Of a stretch of 64,000 nucleotides of DNA, positions 51,881 to 61,398 are shown one piece after another. The stretch's first letter is position 1. Each line of letters opens with the position of its first letter. Position numbers and translations under genes: made by a program. The notes under the pieces are model-generated. The model did no database searches. It saw only the letters and a program-made list of their open reading frames with translations, and was not told the origin of the DNA. The stretch lies in assembly GCA_003612625.1 (NCBI GenBank), contig RAZJ01000002.1, positions 124,001-188,000 of the forward strand, in the 5' to 3' direction. The DNA comes from a bacterium 1XD42-1. Lineage in GTDB: Bacteria; Bacillota; Clostridia; Oscillospirales; Ruminococcaceae.

Positions 51881-52930
51881 TTAATTGGTTTCATTACGGA
51901 CTTGAAGTGCCATTTTGGCTTCCAATTTCCGTTGTGCCTGGTCAATGATAACAGCCAGGATAATGACAAGACCACGGATAACTTTCTGCCAGAATTCAGA
52001 AACGCCGCACATGGTCATACCGTCATTGATAACGCCGATAACGAAAGCACCGACAATCGTACCGAGGATAGTACCGGAACCGCCGCTCATAGAGGTACCG
52101 CCTAAAACAGTAGCAGCGATAGCATTCATTTCCCAGGAATCACCGGAAGCCGGATGGGCAGCAGCTAACTGGGCTGTATTGATCAAGCCTACCATAGCGG
52201 CACAGAACCCGGATAAAATGTAAACCAGAATGGTGATCCGGTCAACATTGACGCCGGATAATTTTGCAGCGCGGTTGTTGCCGCCGACAGCCTGGACATG
52301 CCAGCCAAAAGGAATGTTCCGCAGCAGGTAAGCGCCAACGACTGCAAAGACCAGCAGCAGGATAGCGCCTACCGGGATACCGGCAATACTGGAGCCCAGT
52401 GCTTTAATACCCACATTGCCCAAAGCTTCATTGCCGGCGATGTTGGAGAATGTAGCGCCTTTGCTGCGCAGGCTGGCTAAACCACGGCAGATATACATGG
52501 TGCCTAAGGTAGCGATAAAGGGAGCTACGCTTAATTTTGTAACAATAACACCGTTAATCAGCCCGATGACACAGCCCAGAAGCAAAGTAAATAATACGAT
52601 AACCGGGACGCTGAAATATAATGTAACACCGGCAAAGGTTAATGTAACACCTTCCTGAATCATACCGCCGGCAATCATGCCTGCCAGGCCGACAACAGAA
52701 CCAACTGACAAGTCAATACCGCTGGTAATGATAACGAAAGTCATGCCAATGGCTAAGATGCCATATAATGCCACGTGCTTGGCCAGCATGGTTAAGGTCG
52801 AGAAGGAAAGGAAATTCGGATTTGCAATGCTGAAGAAGATAAGGAGCACTATCAATACAATGAAAGTACGGCCTTTCAGCAGCATCATAATCATTTTAGA
52901 ATTATCTTTTTTTGTTTTCACCGCATCCAT
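51881..52930 (-). CDS. Ribose-type sugar ABC transporter, permease
   Basis: 349 residues, about ten membrane segments of the RbsC/BPD_transp_2 family: ANPNFLSFSTLTMLAKHVAL, GMTFVIITSGIDLSVGSVVG, and NAIAATVLGGTSMSGGSGTI near the end. It forms the membrane channel with the RbsA-like ATPase. ATG 52930 is chosen because AAGGAG is 11 bases from it and only two from the ATG at 52939. The sugar is set by the binding protein. Confidence 0.92.
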   Translation of the reverse strand: MDAVKTKKDNSKMIMMLLKGRTFIVLIVLLIFFSIANPNFLSFSTLTMLAKHVALYGILAIGMTFVIITSGIDLSVGSVVGLAGMIAGGMIQEGVTLTFAGVTLYFSVPVIVLFTLLLGCVIGLINGVIVTKLSVAPFIATLGTMYICRGLASLRSKGATFSNIAGNEALGNVGIKALGSSIAGIPVGAILLLVFAVVGAYLLRNIPFGWHVQAVGGNNRAAKLSGVNVDRITILVYILSGFCAAMVGLINTAQLAAAHPASGDSWEMNAIAATVLGGTSMSGGSGTILGTIVGAFVIGVINDGMTMCGVSEFWQKVIRGLVIILAVIIDQAQRKLEAKMALQVRNETN

Positions 52931-52948
52931 GTTTTGCATCTCTCCTTA

Positions 52949-54508
52949 TTATTGTGCGCTTTGCGCTGCTTGGGAAGGTTCCGGCTGATGATGGCCCGCA
53001 TAAGAAGCCAGAACCAGATTGTCCTCAGTGATATTATCACCGGTCAATTCCGCCGTGCATTTGCCGTTGGAAAGGACATAAATACGGTCGGCTGCCGCGA
53101 TAATTTCCTTTAATTCGGAAGAAATGACAATCAGGGATACACCGCGCAGGGCATATTGATGGATAATTTCAAATACTTCCGTTTTTGCGCCAATATCAAT
53201 GCCGCGGCTGGGTTCATCCAGCAGCATGATTTGGGGATCGGTTAAAATGCCTTTGCCGATAACCACTTTTTGCTGGTTGCCCCCGGACAGGGAAAGGATA
53301 GGCAGGGTTTTATCTGCTACTTTAATATGAATGTCCGCGATTTGTTCATCTGCTTTTTGGTTTTCCAGCTTGGTGTCCAGGAACAAGCCTTTCAGGTAAT
53401 CCGACAGGGAAGATAAGGATATATTTTTTTCAATATCCAGGGTTTGAACCAAACCTTCCCGCTGGCGGTCCTCCGGCACCAGGGCAAAACCGTTTTTAAT
53501 CTGGCTGGCTACATTTTTCGGATGGACTTCCTGTCCGTTTAAGAAAATCTGGCCGGTATGTTCCGGGTGCAGCCCCATTAAACATTCAAAAAATTCGGTA
53601 CGCCCTGCGCCCAGCAAGCCGTAAATGCCTAATACTTCCCCTTTGTGGAGCTTCATATTCACATGGTCCAACAGCCAGCCGCCGCCTTTTTTCGGCAGGG
53701 ATAAATCTTTTGTTTCCAGAATTACAGGCTCCTGCTGGATTTCCGGGCCACGGGTATAGCGGACATAGGATTTATTGCTGCCTACCATATTTTTTACAAT
53801 CCAGGACAGTTCAATATCCTTAATGTCAGCATCTGCCACATATTTTCCATCCCGTAAAACTGTGACATGATCTCCGATTTCCATAATTTCTTCCAGACGG
53901 TGGGAAATATAAACAATGGAGATCCCCTGGGCATTTAATTCCCGCATGATTTTAAACAGAACTTTTACTTCTGCTGCGGACAGGGAAGAAGTCGGCTCGT
54001 CCATAATGAGGATTTTTAAATTTTCCATCAATAAATTCCGTGCAATTTCTACCATTTGCTGCTGGCCTACCCGCAGTTCCCCTACCATCATGGAGGGGTC
54101 CATGGGATGCTCCAGCCGTTCCAGGACTTTTTTAGAAGCTTCAATCTGTCCCGGAATGTCAAGCTGTCCTTTTTTCTTCAGTTCCCGTCCAATAAAAATA
54201 TTCTGATAAATATTCATATTGGGAAACAGGCTTAATTCCTGATGGATAATGCCTACCCCATATTTCCGGGCTGCGTTGGTATCTTTGAAATAAACTTCCT
54301 GTCCACCCATGTACATTTTCCCGTTGGAAGGCTGTTCAATGCCGGCAATCATTTTCATTAAGGTGGATTTGCCCGCGCCATTTTCCCCGATTAAAACATT
54401 GACCTTGCCTTTCAATACATCAAAGGAAACACCATCCAGGGCTTTGGTACCAGGATAAATTTTATCAATCTTTTCACAATGGAGAACAACATTGGGATCG
54501 TCAAACAT
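52949..54508 (-). CDS. Ribose-type sugar ABC transporter, double ATPase
   Basis: 519 residues with two nucleotide-binding domains. The first has Walker A GENGAGKSTLMKMIAG (about 39-54) and Walker B LKILIMDEPTSSLSAAE; the second has the typical degenerate GLLGAGRTEFFE, signature LSGGNQQKV and LLDEPSRGIDIGAKTE. It ends in a Gln/Ala/Ser-rich tail. It powers import through the permease coded 18 bases downstream. AGGAGG precedes the ATG. Confidence 0.94.
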   Translation of the reverse strand: MFDDPNVVLHCEKIDKIYPGTKALDGVSFDVLKGKVNVLIGENGAGKSTLMKMIAGIEQPSNGKMYMGGQEVYFKDTNAARKYGVGIIHQELSLFPNMNIYQNIFIGRELKKKGQLDIPGQIEASKKVLERLEHPMDPSMMVGELRVGQQQMVEIARNLLMENLKILIMDEPTSSLSAAEVKVLFKIMRELNAQGISIVYISHRLEEIMEIGDHVTVLRDGKYVADADIKDIELSWIVKNMVGSNKSYVRYTRGPEIQQEPVILETKDLSLPKKGGGWLLDHVNMKLHKGEVLGIYGLLGAGRTEFFECLMGLHPEHTGQIFLNGQEVHPKNVASQIKNGFALVPEDRQREGLVQTLDIEKNISLSSLSDYLKGLFLDTKLENQKADEQIADIHIKVADKTLPILSLSGGNQQKVVIGKGILTDPQIMLLDEPSRGIDIGAKTEVFEIIHQYALRGVSLIVISSELKEIIAAADRIYVLSNGKCTAELTGDNITEDNLVLASYAGHHQPEPSQAAQSAQ

Positions 54509-54525
54509 ATTTTTCGTCCTCCTGT

Positions 54526-55119
54526 TTAACTGATGCTCATAGAAACCGGCGTAATGGTAATTGTGCTGGTAGCGCTGGCACTGTAAACACCGACTAAAGT
54601 AATGGTTTTTCCTGCGGCGCTGGAATCTAAAGCCAAAGGCGTGACCACATTGGTATTGACCAGATCATTCAAGGCCAGAGCATATTCTGACCATTCCCCC
54701 TGGTTGGTAAAATCAGAATAAATTTTCTGGGTTTGGGCATCCCGCACAGAGGTACCGCTGTAAACTGGGCCAATCTGGATTTTAAAAGTTTTATCGCCGC
54801 TGTATCCGTCTAATTCCACAGTTAAAGTCCCTTTTTTCGATTCCTGATCCACAGAAATAATTTTTCCTGTGGCACTGATTGGGAAAGCGCCGGATGTGAC
54901 GTCGAAATCTGCGGCGGAAATCTCCTGGGCATTGCCAGTAATTTCTTCCACGATGGCTCCCCAGCTTCCCTGGGACTCTGCGCCTGCGTCAAATACGGTT
55001 TCCCCTGTCAAAGCAGCTTCTTCGCCAATCTTTACGACCTTTACGATTCCGCAGCCCGTCATGGAAATGGTAAAGAGCGCAAGGGCTGTGGCCATTGCTG
55101 CTGCAAAACGCTTTTTCAA
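54526..55119 (-). CDS. DUF2291 family lipoprotein
   Basis: 197 residues. Signal peptide with lipobox ISMTGC (cysteine at about 23). The mature part has KVVKIGEEAALTGETVFDAG and TFKIQIGPVYSGTSVRDAQT, the layout of DUF2291 proteins that sit beside ribose-type ABC importers. A role in sugar capture or transporter assembly outside the membrane is inferred only from this constant neighbourhood. Confidence 0.82.
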   Translation of the reverse strand: MKKRFAAAMATALALFTISMTGCGIVKVVKIGEEAALTGETVFDAGAESQGSWGAIVEEITGNAQEISAADFDVTSGAFPISATGKIISVDQESKKGTLTVELDGYSGDKTFKIQIGPVYSGTSVRDAQTQKIYSDFTNQGEWSEYALALNDLVNTNVVTPLALDSSAAGKTITLVGVYSASATSTITITPVSMSIS

Positions 55120-55174
55120 TGCGAACCTCTCCTTGCATGGTAAATTTTGCGGTCAATAGATGGAAAATGCGTAT

Positions 55175-55225
55175 AAAAAAGGCATGGACGCCCAGTCCTA
55201 CCGCTTGAGGCCGGGCGCCACATGC
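55175..55225 (-). terminator. Partial terminator between the binding protein and DUF2291 genes
   Basis: On the minus strand gcatg-tg-gcgccc pairs with gggcg-tc-catgc, followed by TTTTTT. It lies inside the operon, so it probably lets the binding protein be made in excess over the membrane parts, as is common in ABC operons. Confidence 0.65.
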
Positions 55226-55250
55226 TACGGCAGAAAATCTGTCTGAAATA

Positions 55251-56333
55251 TTAGCCGTTGTAAACGAATGCAGACAATTTATCTACATTGGCAGAAGTGA
55301 TAGCAATACAATCAACCAGTTGTTTTTCATCTACACCAGTTGTGCCGTTTTTCAGGTAATCGTCAGCCTGCTGGACAGCCATTTCGGAAATCAGGGCGCA
55401 CTGCTGTAAAGCAGTCCCTACCATCTGGCCTTTTTTGATGTAAGAAGCTGCGTCGTCAGAACCGTCAACGCCGATAATTTTAATATCGTCACGGCCGGCA
55501 TCAATGCAAGCCTGGGCAGCGCCGCAAGCCATTGTATCATTGCCGCAGATAATACCAGTGATTTCGGGGTTTTGCTGCAGGATAGCTTCGGTCTTGGAAT
55601 AACCTTCGGTCTGATCCCAGTTAGCGGACTGCTGTGCAACCATTTCTAAATCAGGGAACTGGTCGATAACACGATGGAAAGCATCGCTGCGGACATGGCA
55701 GTTGGTATCGGTTTCCAGACCCAGGAGTTCTGCATATTTGCCTTTTTCGCCCATAGCTTCTACCCAGGCTTCTGCAATGGCAGCAGCGCCCTGGTCATTG
55801 TTGGCTACAATTTGGCTGATGGCAACGCCGGATTGGTTGATTTCGCGGTCGATGAGGAAAGTCGGAATGCCAGCATCCCTTGCACGCTGGACAGCTTCAA
55901 TGGTAGCATCTGCGCCGGCATTGTCGCAGATGATAGCGGCTGCTTTGTCAGCAATGGCCTGGTCAAACAGGTCGGACTGGGAAGCGGCGTCGTCATCATG
56001 AGAAAATGCTTTTGCTTCATAACCCAGCTCCACAGCTTTTGCGCTGCAAGTATCGGCTTCTGTTTTAAAGAAGGCGTTGGAAGTGGAAGGGGTCAGAATG
56101 TAAATAATGTTGGAGCCGCCGCCAGGCAGGGGAGCCGAATCAGCGGCAGGAGCTGCTTCACTGGAGCTGGCAGGTGCAGCAGAGGAAGCAGGTGCAGCCG
56201 GGGCTGCGGAAGAAGCGGGAGCTGGAGCTGCGGAAGAAGCTGGTGCGGGGCTGCCGCCACAAGCGCTCATGACGCCTAAAGCCAATACAGCGCTGGCAAT
56301 CTTCATCAGATTGCGGTAAGGAATCTTTTTCAT
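55251..56333 (-). CDS. Ribose-type sugar-binding lipoprotein
   Basis: 360 residues. Signal peptide with lipobox VMSACGG (cysteine at about 25) and a long Ala/Pro/Ser linker (about 29-72) tether a periplasmic-binding-protein domain of the RbsB type: SNAFFKTEADTCSAKAVELG, DNAGADATIEAVQRARDAGI, PTFLIDREINQSGVAISQIV, IIGVDGSDDAASYIKKGQMV. It captures the sugar for the importer. AGGAGGAG lies before the start. Confidence 0.92.
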   Translation of the reverse strand: MKKIPYRNLMKIASAVLALGVMSACGGSPAPASSAAPAPASSAAPAAPASSAAPASSSEAAPAADSAPLPGGGSNIIYILTPSTSNAFFKTEADTCSAKAVELGYEAKAFSHDDDAASQSDLFDQAIADKAAAIICDNAGADATIEAVQRARDAGIPTFLIDREINQSGVAISQIVANNDQGAAAIAEAWVEAMGEKGKYAELLGLETDTNCHVRSDAFHRVIDQFPDLEMVAQQSANWDQTEGYSKTEAILQQNPEITGIICGNDTMACGAAQACIDAGRDDIKIIGVDGSDDAASYIKKGQMVGTALQQCALISEMAVQQADDYLKNGTTGVDEKQLVDCIAITSANVDKLSAFVYNG

Positions 56334-56405
56334 AATAATCTCCTCCTAAAAATGCGTTTGTTTTATCCCTTTTAAACAGGCTTGCGCCTGGAAAAGGCTG
56401 TTATT

Positions 56406-57884
56406 TTAGGAATGTGCCAGTGCCTGGCGGACGGCTTGCTGCCAGCCCCGGTAAAGGGCTTCCCGCCGGGGATGTTCCATCCTGCTTTCATAGGATTTCC
56501 GCTGTACATGGGCATAGGCAGTAGCGGGATCATACATCCCCACAGAAAATCCTGCCGCGTAAGCTGCCCCCATGCCGGAAAGCTCCTGCAAATTCGGTAC
56601 AGAAAGGGCTACGCCGGAAATATCACTCTGGAACTGCATCAAATATTGATTGGCAGTAGGGCCTCCGTCAACCCGAAGCTCCGTAACCGGTAAATCGGAA
56701 TCCTGTTTCATAAGCCGTATTAAATCGGTAATCTGATAAGCAATACATTCTACACAGGCTTTTACAATTTCAGCCCGTCCTGTGGTACGGGTAACGCCGG
56801 TTAATAATCCGGTGGCTTCACTGTCCCAATAAGGCGCTCCTAAGCCGGTGAAAGCCGGTACAAAATAGGCCCGGTCATTGGGATTGGCGGCCCGCGCCAG
56901 GGCTTCGCTTTCTGCATCATTTGCCAGCAGCCCAGCCTCATTTTTCAGCCAGGAAACCACAGCCCCGGTATAATTCAAATTGCCTTCCAGGACATATTCC
57001 ACATGGCCCCCCAGCCCCCAGGCTAAGCTGGTAACCAGATCCTTGCTTTCTACCAGCCGTTTCCCGGTCTGCATCATAACGGAAGACCCGGTGCCGTAGG
57101 TGGCTTTTATCATGCCGGGTTTCCGGCACTCCTGCCCCAGTAAAGCCCCATGGGAATCCCCCAGGACCCCGCAAATGGGAATGGGGTGCTCCAGCCAGCC
57201 GCAGAAAGTGGTATTTCCAAAAACGGAATCGGACATACAGACTTCAGGCAGGCTGTTTTTCGGTACGCCATATAATTTGCACAGATCCTCATCCCACTGA
57301 AGGGTATGGATATTCAATAATTGGGTCCGGGAAGCGTTGGAATAATCTGTTTTGAAAGCATGGTCTGTGGTCAGCTGGTAAACCAGCCAGCTATCCATCG
57401 TCCCGCAGCATAAACAGCCTTTGTCAGCCTGACGGCCTGCTTCCGGCACATTCTGCATGATCCAGGCCAGCTTGGCAGCGGAGAAATAAGGGGATAAATT
57501 CAATCCGGTTCTGCTTTTAACCAGATCCTTCTGATCCTGCATCCCTTCACAAATTTCCTTTGCCCGGGCGCACTGCCATACAATAGCCCGGTATAAAGGC
57601 TTCCCGGTGGATCGATCCCATGCCATAACGGTTTCCCGCTGGTTGGAGATCCCTAAAGCAGCAATTTCTTCCTTACCGATGCCGGCTTTTTGTACCACGT
57701 CCCGGGCCACAGCTAATGTATTGGTGAGGATTTCTTCCGGATCGTGCTCCACCCAGCCTTTTTCATCCACAAACTGGCGGTGGGAACGGTCGGTCCGGGC
57801 AACAAAAACCCCTTGCTGGTCAAATAAAATTCCTTTTGTGCCCTGGGTGCTTTGGTCAATGGCTAAAATATAACGTTTGCTCAT
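56406..57884 (-). CDS. FGGY-family carbohydrate kinase, glycerol-kinase-like; candidate apulose kinase
   Basis: 492 residues, complete two-lobed kinase: AIDQSTQGTKGILFD (phosphate loop, about 8-22), ALGISNQRETVMAWD, KATYGTGSSVMMQTG, FTGLGAPYWDSEATG (about 325-339) and LRVDGGPTANQYLMQFQSDI. By eye it is closest to glycerol kinase, but nothing else here concerns glycerol. Beside a fucose-isomerase-family protein and a two-subunit transketolase, it fits the kinase that phosphorylates D-apulose in the apiose pathway. Four-base overlap with the transketolase gene shows coupled translation. Substrate assignment is inference. Confidence 0.85.
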   Translation of the reverse strand: MSKRYILAIDQSTQGTKGILFDQQGVFVARTDRSHRQFVDEKGWVEHDPEEILTNTLAVARDVVQKAGIGKEEIAALGISNQRETVMAWDRSTGKPLYRAIVWQCARAKEICEGMQDQKDLVKSRTGLNLSPYFSAAKLAWIMQNVPEAGRQADKGCLCCGTMDSWLVYQLTTDHAFKTDYSNASRTQLLNIHTLQWDEDLCKLYGVPKNSLPEVCMSDSVFGNTTFCGWLEHPIPICGVLGDSHGALLGQECRKPGMIKATYGTGSSVMMQTGKRLVESKDLVTSLAWGLGGHVEYVLEGNLNYTGAVVSWLKNEAGLLANDAESEALARAANPNDRAYFVPAFTGLGAPYWDSEATGLLTGVTRTTGRAEIVKACVECIAYQITDLIRLMKQDSDLPVTELRVDGGPTANQYLMQFQSDISGVALSVPNLQELSGMGAAYAAGFSVGMYDPATAYAHVQRKSYESRMEHPRREALYRGWQQAVRQALAHS

Positions 57885-58816
57885 TTTACCAGCCCCGCAG
57901 CAGTTTCTGAAATCCCTTTTGCATCTAACCCGTAATGGGCAAAAACTTCCTTGGAGGTGCCTGTAATTACAGGGGCATCCGGTAAGGCTAAATTAACCAC
58001 TTTCCGGGGGCAGTTGGCCCCTACCACCTGGCTGACCATAGAGCCTAACCCGCCAAAGGGAGAATGTTCTTCCACAGTCAGGACGGCCTTGGCACCCTGG
58101 GCCGCTTTGATAATGGCTTCTGTGTCCAGAGGCTTCACGCAGTACATATCCAGAACCGTTGCTTCAATCCCCTGTTCTTTCAGTAAGGCGGCTGCATCTA
58201 AAGCAGGCCGTACCATTTCGCCGCAGGCAATGATGGCAATATCAGAGCCTTCCCGCAGCCATACGGCTTTCCCCATGGTAAAAGGGGTATTCTCCGAGGT
58301 ATAAACATCTTCCACAGGATTGCGGCCCACCCGCACATAGGCAGGTTTTTCATCCTGGAGCAAAGCTTCAATCAGGCATTTGGTTTGGAACCGGTCGCTT
58401 GGCAGGTAAACCCGCATATTAGGAATCGCGCTCATTGCGGCAATATCCTGGGCGGAATGGTGGCTCATGCCCAAAGCCCCGTAACTGACGCCGCCGGAAA
58501 TCCCAATCAGGGTAACATTGGTATTGGAATAAGCACAGTCCACTTTCCCCTGTTCATAGCTGCGGGTGGTTAAAAAGCAGGCCGGGGAAGCGGCAAAAGC
58601 TTTTTTCCCGCAGGAGGCTAACCCGGCGGCAATACTCACTAAATCCTGTTCGGCAATGCCGGTTTCCACGAACTGTTCCGGAAAGGCTTCCGCGAATTTT
58701 GTCAAGGAAGCGCTTCCGCGGGAATCGCTGCAAAGGACTACAATATTTTTATCGGTTTTGGCATGTTCCATCAGCGTATCACAAATCGCCTGACGGTTTG
58801 GGATTTTATTTGCCAT
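57881..58816 (-). CDS. Transketolase C-terminal subunit (candidate apulose-4-phosphate transketolase subunit)
   Basis: 311 residues corresponding to the pyrimidine-binding and C-terminal domains of transketolase. VETGIAEQDLVSIAAGLASC holds the glutamate that activates thiamine diphosphate; GVSYGALGMSHHSAQDIAAM and TVEEHSPFGGLGSMV follow. It must pair with the N-terminal subunit coded just upstream (11-base overlap). Start chosen at MANKIPNRQA because upstream in-frame codons lie well inside the preceding gene. Split transketolases often act on unusual sugars; in this context D-apulose 4-phosphate is the best guess. Confidence 0.88.
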   Translation of the reverse strand: MANKIPNRQAICDTLMEHAKTDKNIVVLCSDSRGSASLTKFAEAFPEQFVETGIAEQDLVSIAAGLASCGKKAFAASPACFLTTRSYEQGKVDCAYSNTNVTLIGISGGVSYGALGMSHHSAQDIAAMSAIPNMRVYLPSDRFQTKCLIEALLQDEKPAYVRVGRNPVEDVYTSENTPFTMGKAVWLREGSDIAIIACGEMVRPALDAAALLKEQGIEATVLDMYCVKPLDTEAIIKAAQGAKAVLTVEEHSPFGGLGSMVSQVVGANCPRKVVNLALPDAPVITGTSKEVFAHYGLDAKGISETAAGLVK

Positions 58817-59645
58817 TTTCCAACGCCGCCTTTCTTTCTGCAAAATCTTTTGTGATTTGCTGGTATTCTTCTGCATTGGGCAGGTGGTGGTGCCAGCCTG
58901 CTTTATTTTCCATTACAGGGCTGCCATAGCCTTTTGTGGTATTGGCGATAATCACAGTGGGCTTGCCTTTGAAGGCTTTTGCTTCTGTAAAGGCTTTGTC
59001 CAAGGCGTCAATGCTGTTGCCGTCTATGCTCAGGACATGCCATCCAAAAGCGGCCCACCGTTCTTCCTGGCTGTCCTGGGTCATGACTTCCTCCGTCGTG
59101 CCGGAAATTTGCAGACGGTTCCGGTCAACTACGGCGCATAAATTGTCCAGTTTATAGTGGCTGGCAGACATAGCGCCTTCCCATACGGAACCTTCGGCTA
59201 ATTCCCCATCCCCCATAACGGTATAAACCCGGTAATCCCGTTGATCCATTTTCCCGGCTAAAGCCATGCCCACGCAAACGGGAAGCCCGTGGCCTAAAGA
59301 ACCGGAATTCATTTCAATGCCGTTTAATTTATTGTTTGGATGGCCGATATAAGGCGATCCAAACTGGGAAAAACGTGCTTTGATATCCTCTAAAGACAGA
59401 AACCCGCAGTCTGCTAAGACAGCATAATAAGCTTCCATAGCATGGCCTTTGGAAAGGACAAACCGGTCCCGGTTGGGGTCATTTGTCGTTTCCGGAGTAA
59501 TGCGCAGATGCTTCTGATACAGCACCAGCAGGGTATTTAATACGCTCATATCCCCGCCGATATGGCCGCCTTTTCCGGCCATAATAATATCGACAATATC
59601 CTGACGGAGCTGCCAGCTTTTCAGCTCCAATTCCCGATTTTCCAT
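58806..59645 (-). CDS. Transketolase N-terminal subunit (candidate apulose-4-phosphate transketolase subunit)
   Basis: 279 residues with the thiamine diphosphate motif starting at GDGELAEGSVWEGAMSAS and ending at VDRNRLQISG, plus FVLSKGHAMEAYYAVL and GSLGHGLPVCVGMALAGK. It supplies the pyrophosphate-binding half of the enzyme. The isomerase gene ends two bases before it and the C-terminal subunit overlaps it, so the three are made together. Confidence 0.9.
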   Translation of the reverse strand: MENRELELKSWQLRQDIVDIIMAGKGGHIGGDMSVLNTLLVLYQKHLRITPETTNDPNRDRFVLSKGHAMEAYYAVLADCGFLSLEDIKARFSQFGSPYIGHPNNKLNGIEMNSGSLGHGLPVCVGMALAGKMDQRDYRVYTVMGDGELAEGSVWEGAMSASHYKLDNLCAVVDRNRLQISGTTEEVMTQDSQEERWAAFGWHVLSIDGNSIDALDKAFTEAKAFKGKPTVIIANTTKGYGSPVMENKAGWHHHLPNAEEYQQITKDFAERKAALENGK

Positions 59646-59647
59646 CT

Positions 59648-61048
59648 TTATTCCCCCCGCAGATAAGCCTTGACTTTTTCCTCAATAGGATCATATAAGT
59701 CAGGCTTCACGCCGATATATTTACATGCTTCGTACAATACCGGTACAACATCTTTATGGATGCCGACACAGTGATGGATATAAGGGCCTTCCACAACTTT
59801 TGCTTCCAGACGTTTGATATTCTCCACTTCGATCCATAAATAGGTGCCCATGCAGGTAGGGCCTTCTACCCCTTTGGCGTTGCCTAACAGCAGGCTGTAT
59901 TCCCCATTATCCCCATCAAAACGGGCCAATGTAATATCACCGTGTTTGGCTTCGGCAGTGATGGCGCCGGGAAAATCAAAGGCCAGAGGATAAGTAATGG
60001 TAGGTTTTTCTTTTGCTACGGAAATGGGCCACGGGCCGCAGTGCTGTAATAATTCCCCGTTAGGGATGTCCGGATGACGGATGGTCCAGTCTGCAAAGAA
60101 AGAACGGGTACCGTCTAAAGCGGCAGCTTCTACCATCAGGGCTGTGATTGCTCCATGGATGTCCGTTTCGCAGACAACGGGAATCCCTTCTTCATTCAAC
60201 AGGCTGTTTGCCGCGCAGGGCATAATTCCCAGTTCATCCTGCAAAGCATTCCAGCATTGGATTGCTCCGGCCTGGCACCCGTATTTTACAATCAGATGCT
60301 TCATGGCAACTTTTAATGCTGCTACATTTTGCAGCTCCTGGTCATTCAGCTTAACGGTCATGTTTTCTTTTATGTAAGAAATGGTTTCTGCAACTTCGGT
60401 ATTTTCTTCAATGGCTTTTTTCATTTCTTTTGTCAGTTCCGGCAAAGGGATGGGGGATAATTCCACATGGAATTTTTCTAAGAGTTCCCCTTCATTGCAC
60501 ATGGTTGTAAAAAAGTCATAAGGACGGGGTCCGATTTGCAGGATGCGGATATGGCGGAAAGTCCGTACCACACTGCATACAGCCATGAAATCCCGCAGGC
60601 CCCGTTCAAAAACAGGATCGTTTAAACGGCAGTTTGTGAGATAAGTAAAAGGAACTCCGTAACGGCGCAATACTTTACCAGTGGCAAACAGGCCGCATTG
60701 GGTATCCCGCAGGCGGACGCCGTCTGGTTCCGGCCGTTCATCCAAAGGCCCCCATAATAAAACTGGTACATTCAAATCCTGGGCTAAACGGGCACATAAA
60801 TATTCTGTACCAAAGTTGCAATGGGGTAAGAATAAACCGTCAATTTTTTCTTTTCTAAATTTTTCAACAATCTTCAAGCGGTCATTTTCATCATATAATA
60901 AGCCTTCTTCATTGATGTCATCAATATCAACAAAATCAATGCCCAATTCCCGCAGCCTGTCCGCAGTCAGTCCACGATATTTAATGGCGTCTGGGGCGCT
61001 GAAAATGCTCCGGCGGGTAGGTGCAAAACCTAATTTGATCTGTTTCAT
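59648..61048 (-). CDS. L-fucose/L-arabinose isomerase family protein; candidate D-apiose isomerase
   Basis: 466 residues. The N-terminal domains show FRKEKIDGLFLPHCNFGTEY and NVPVLLWGPLDERPEPDGVR; the metal-site region is PVVCETDIHGAITALMVEAA (glutamate and aspartate ligands), and a histidine pair is in EGPYIHHCVGIH. The family interconverts aldoses and ketoses. First gene of the operon, it would make the ketose (apulose, if the sugar is apiose) for the kinase. AAGGAGG stands before the ATG. Confidence 0.85.
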   Translation of the reverse strand: MKQIKLGFAPTRRSIFSAPDAIKYRGLTADRLRELGIDFVDIDDINEEGLLYDENDRLKIVEKFRKEKIDGLFLPHCNFGTEYLCARLAQDLNVPVLLWGPLDERPEPDGVRLRDTQCGLFATGKVLRRYGVPFTYLTNCRLNDPVFERGLRDFMAVCSVVRTFRHIRILQIGPRPYDFFTTMCNEGELLEKFHVELSPIPLPELTKEMKKAIEENTEVAETISYIKENMTVKLNDQELQNVAALKVAMKHLIVKYGCQAGAIQCWNALQDELGIMPCAANSLLNEEGIPVVCETDIHGAITALMVEAAALDGTRSFFADWTIRHPDIPNGELLQHCGPWPISVAKEKPTITYPLAFDFPGAITAEAKHGDITLARFDGDNGEYSLLLGNAKGVEGPTCMGTYLWIEVENIKRLEAKVVEGPYIHHCVGIHKDVVPVLYEACKYIGVKPDLYDPIEEKVKAYLRGE

Positions 61049-61100
61049 GTTACGGTTTTTCCTCCTTATACTGTTCGCGCAAACTTTTTTGTACAGCCTT

Positions 61101-61134
61101 AGTTTATCACTTTTTTGAAGGAATGTTCTGTCAA
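61101..61134 (-). promoter_or_regulatory. Likely promoter of the leftward sugar operon
   Basis: A perfect TTGACA (61129-61134) faces left, but the -10 is poor: TGATAA at 19 bases or TAAACT at 22. A weak, activated or repressed promoter is plausible. No clear CcpA (cre) site was found. Confidence 0.35.
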
Positions 61135-61227
61135 ACCGGGGATTTCCAAAATAATCTACATATTACATTATTTTTTATGTTTCTATTTAGGCATTTTGCT
61201 TTACTATAAAAGGGATTTTTTGATATT

Positions 61228-61289
61228 TACTAAATTATTTAACGAATTTAACTACTAAATTTGACAAAATTAAGTAAATTACTTATAAT
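61228..61289 (+). promoter_or_regulatory. lacI-type regulator promoter with candidate operator repeats
   Basis: Perfect TTGACA (61261) and TATAAT (61284) are 17 bases apart. TACTAAATT occurs at 61228 and again at 61253, with the second touching the -35 box; a related aagtaaat lies in the spacer. These repeats are candidates for the LacI-family protein's own sites. The remaining 61049-61398 interval is AT-rich with no gene. Confidence 0.5.
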
Positions 61290-61398
61290 GGAAGCCAAAA
61301 AAGATAAAAATGTTCCTTTTTTTCAAGCCTGGCAGATGGATTTAAAAAATAATTTCAATATATTTAAAATATTTTAAAAAAATTGGGAGTGACAGGGT

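Noticed and set aside
56406-57884. Calling the FGGY kinase glpK
   Set aside because: It looks glycerol-kinase-like by eye, but it is locked by overlap into an isomerase-transketolase-importer operon with no glycerol genes, so the symbol would mislead.
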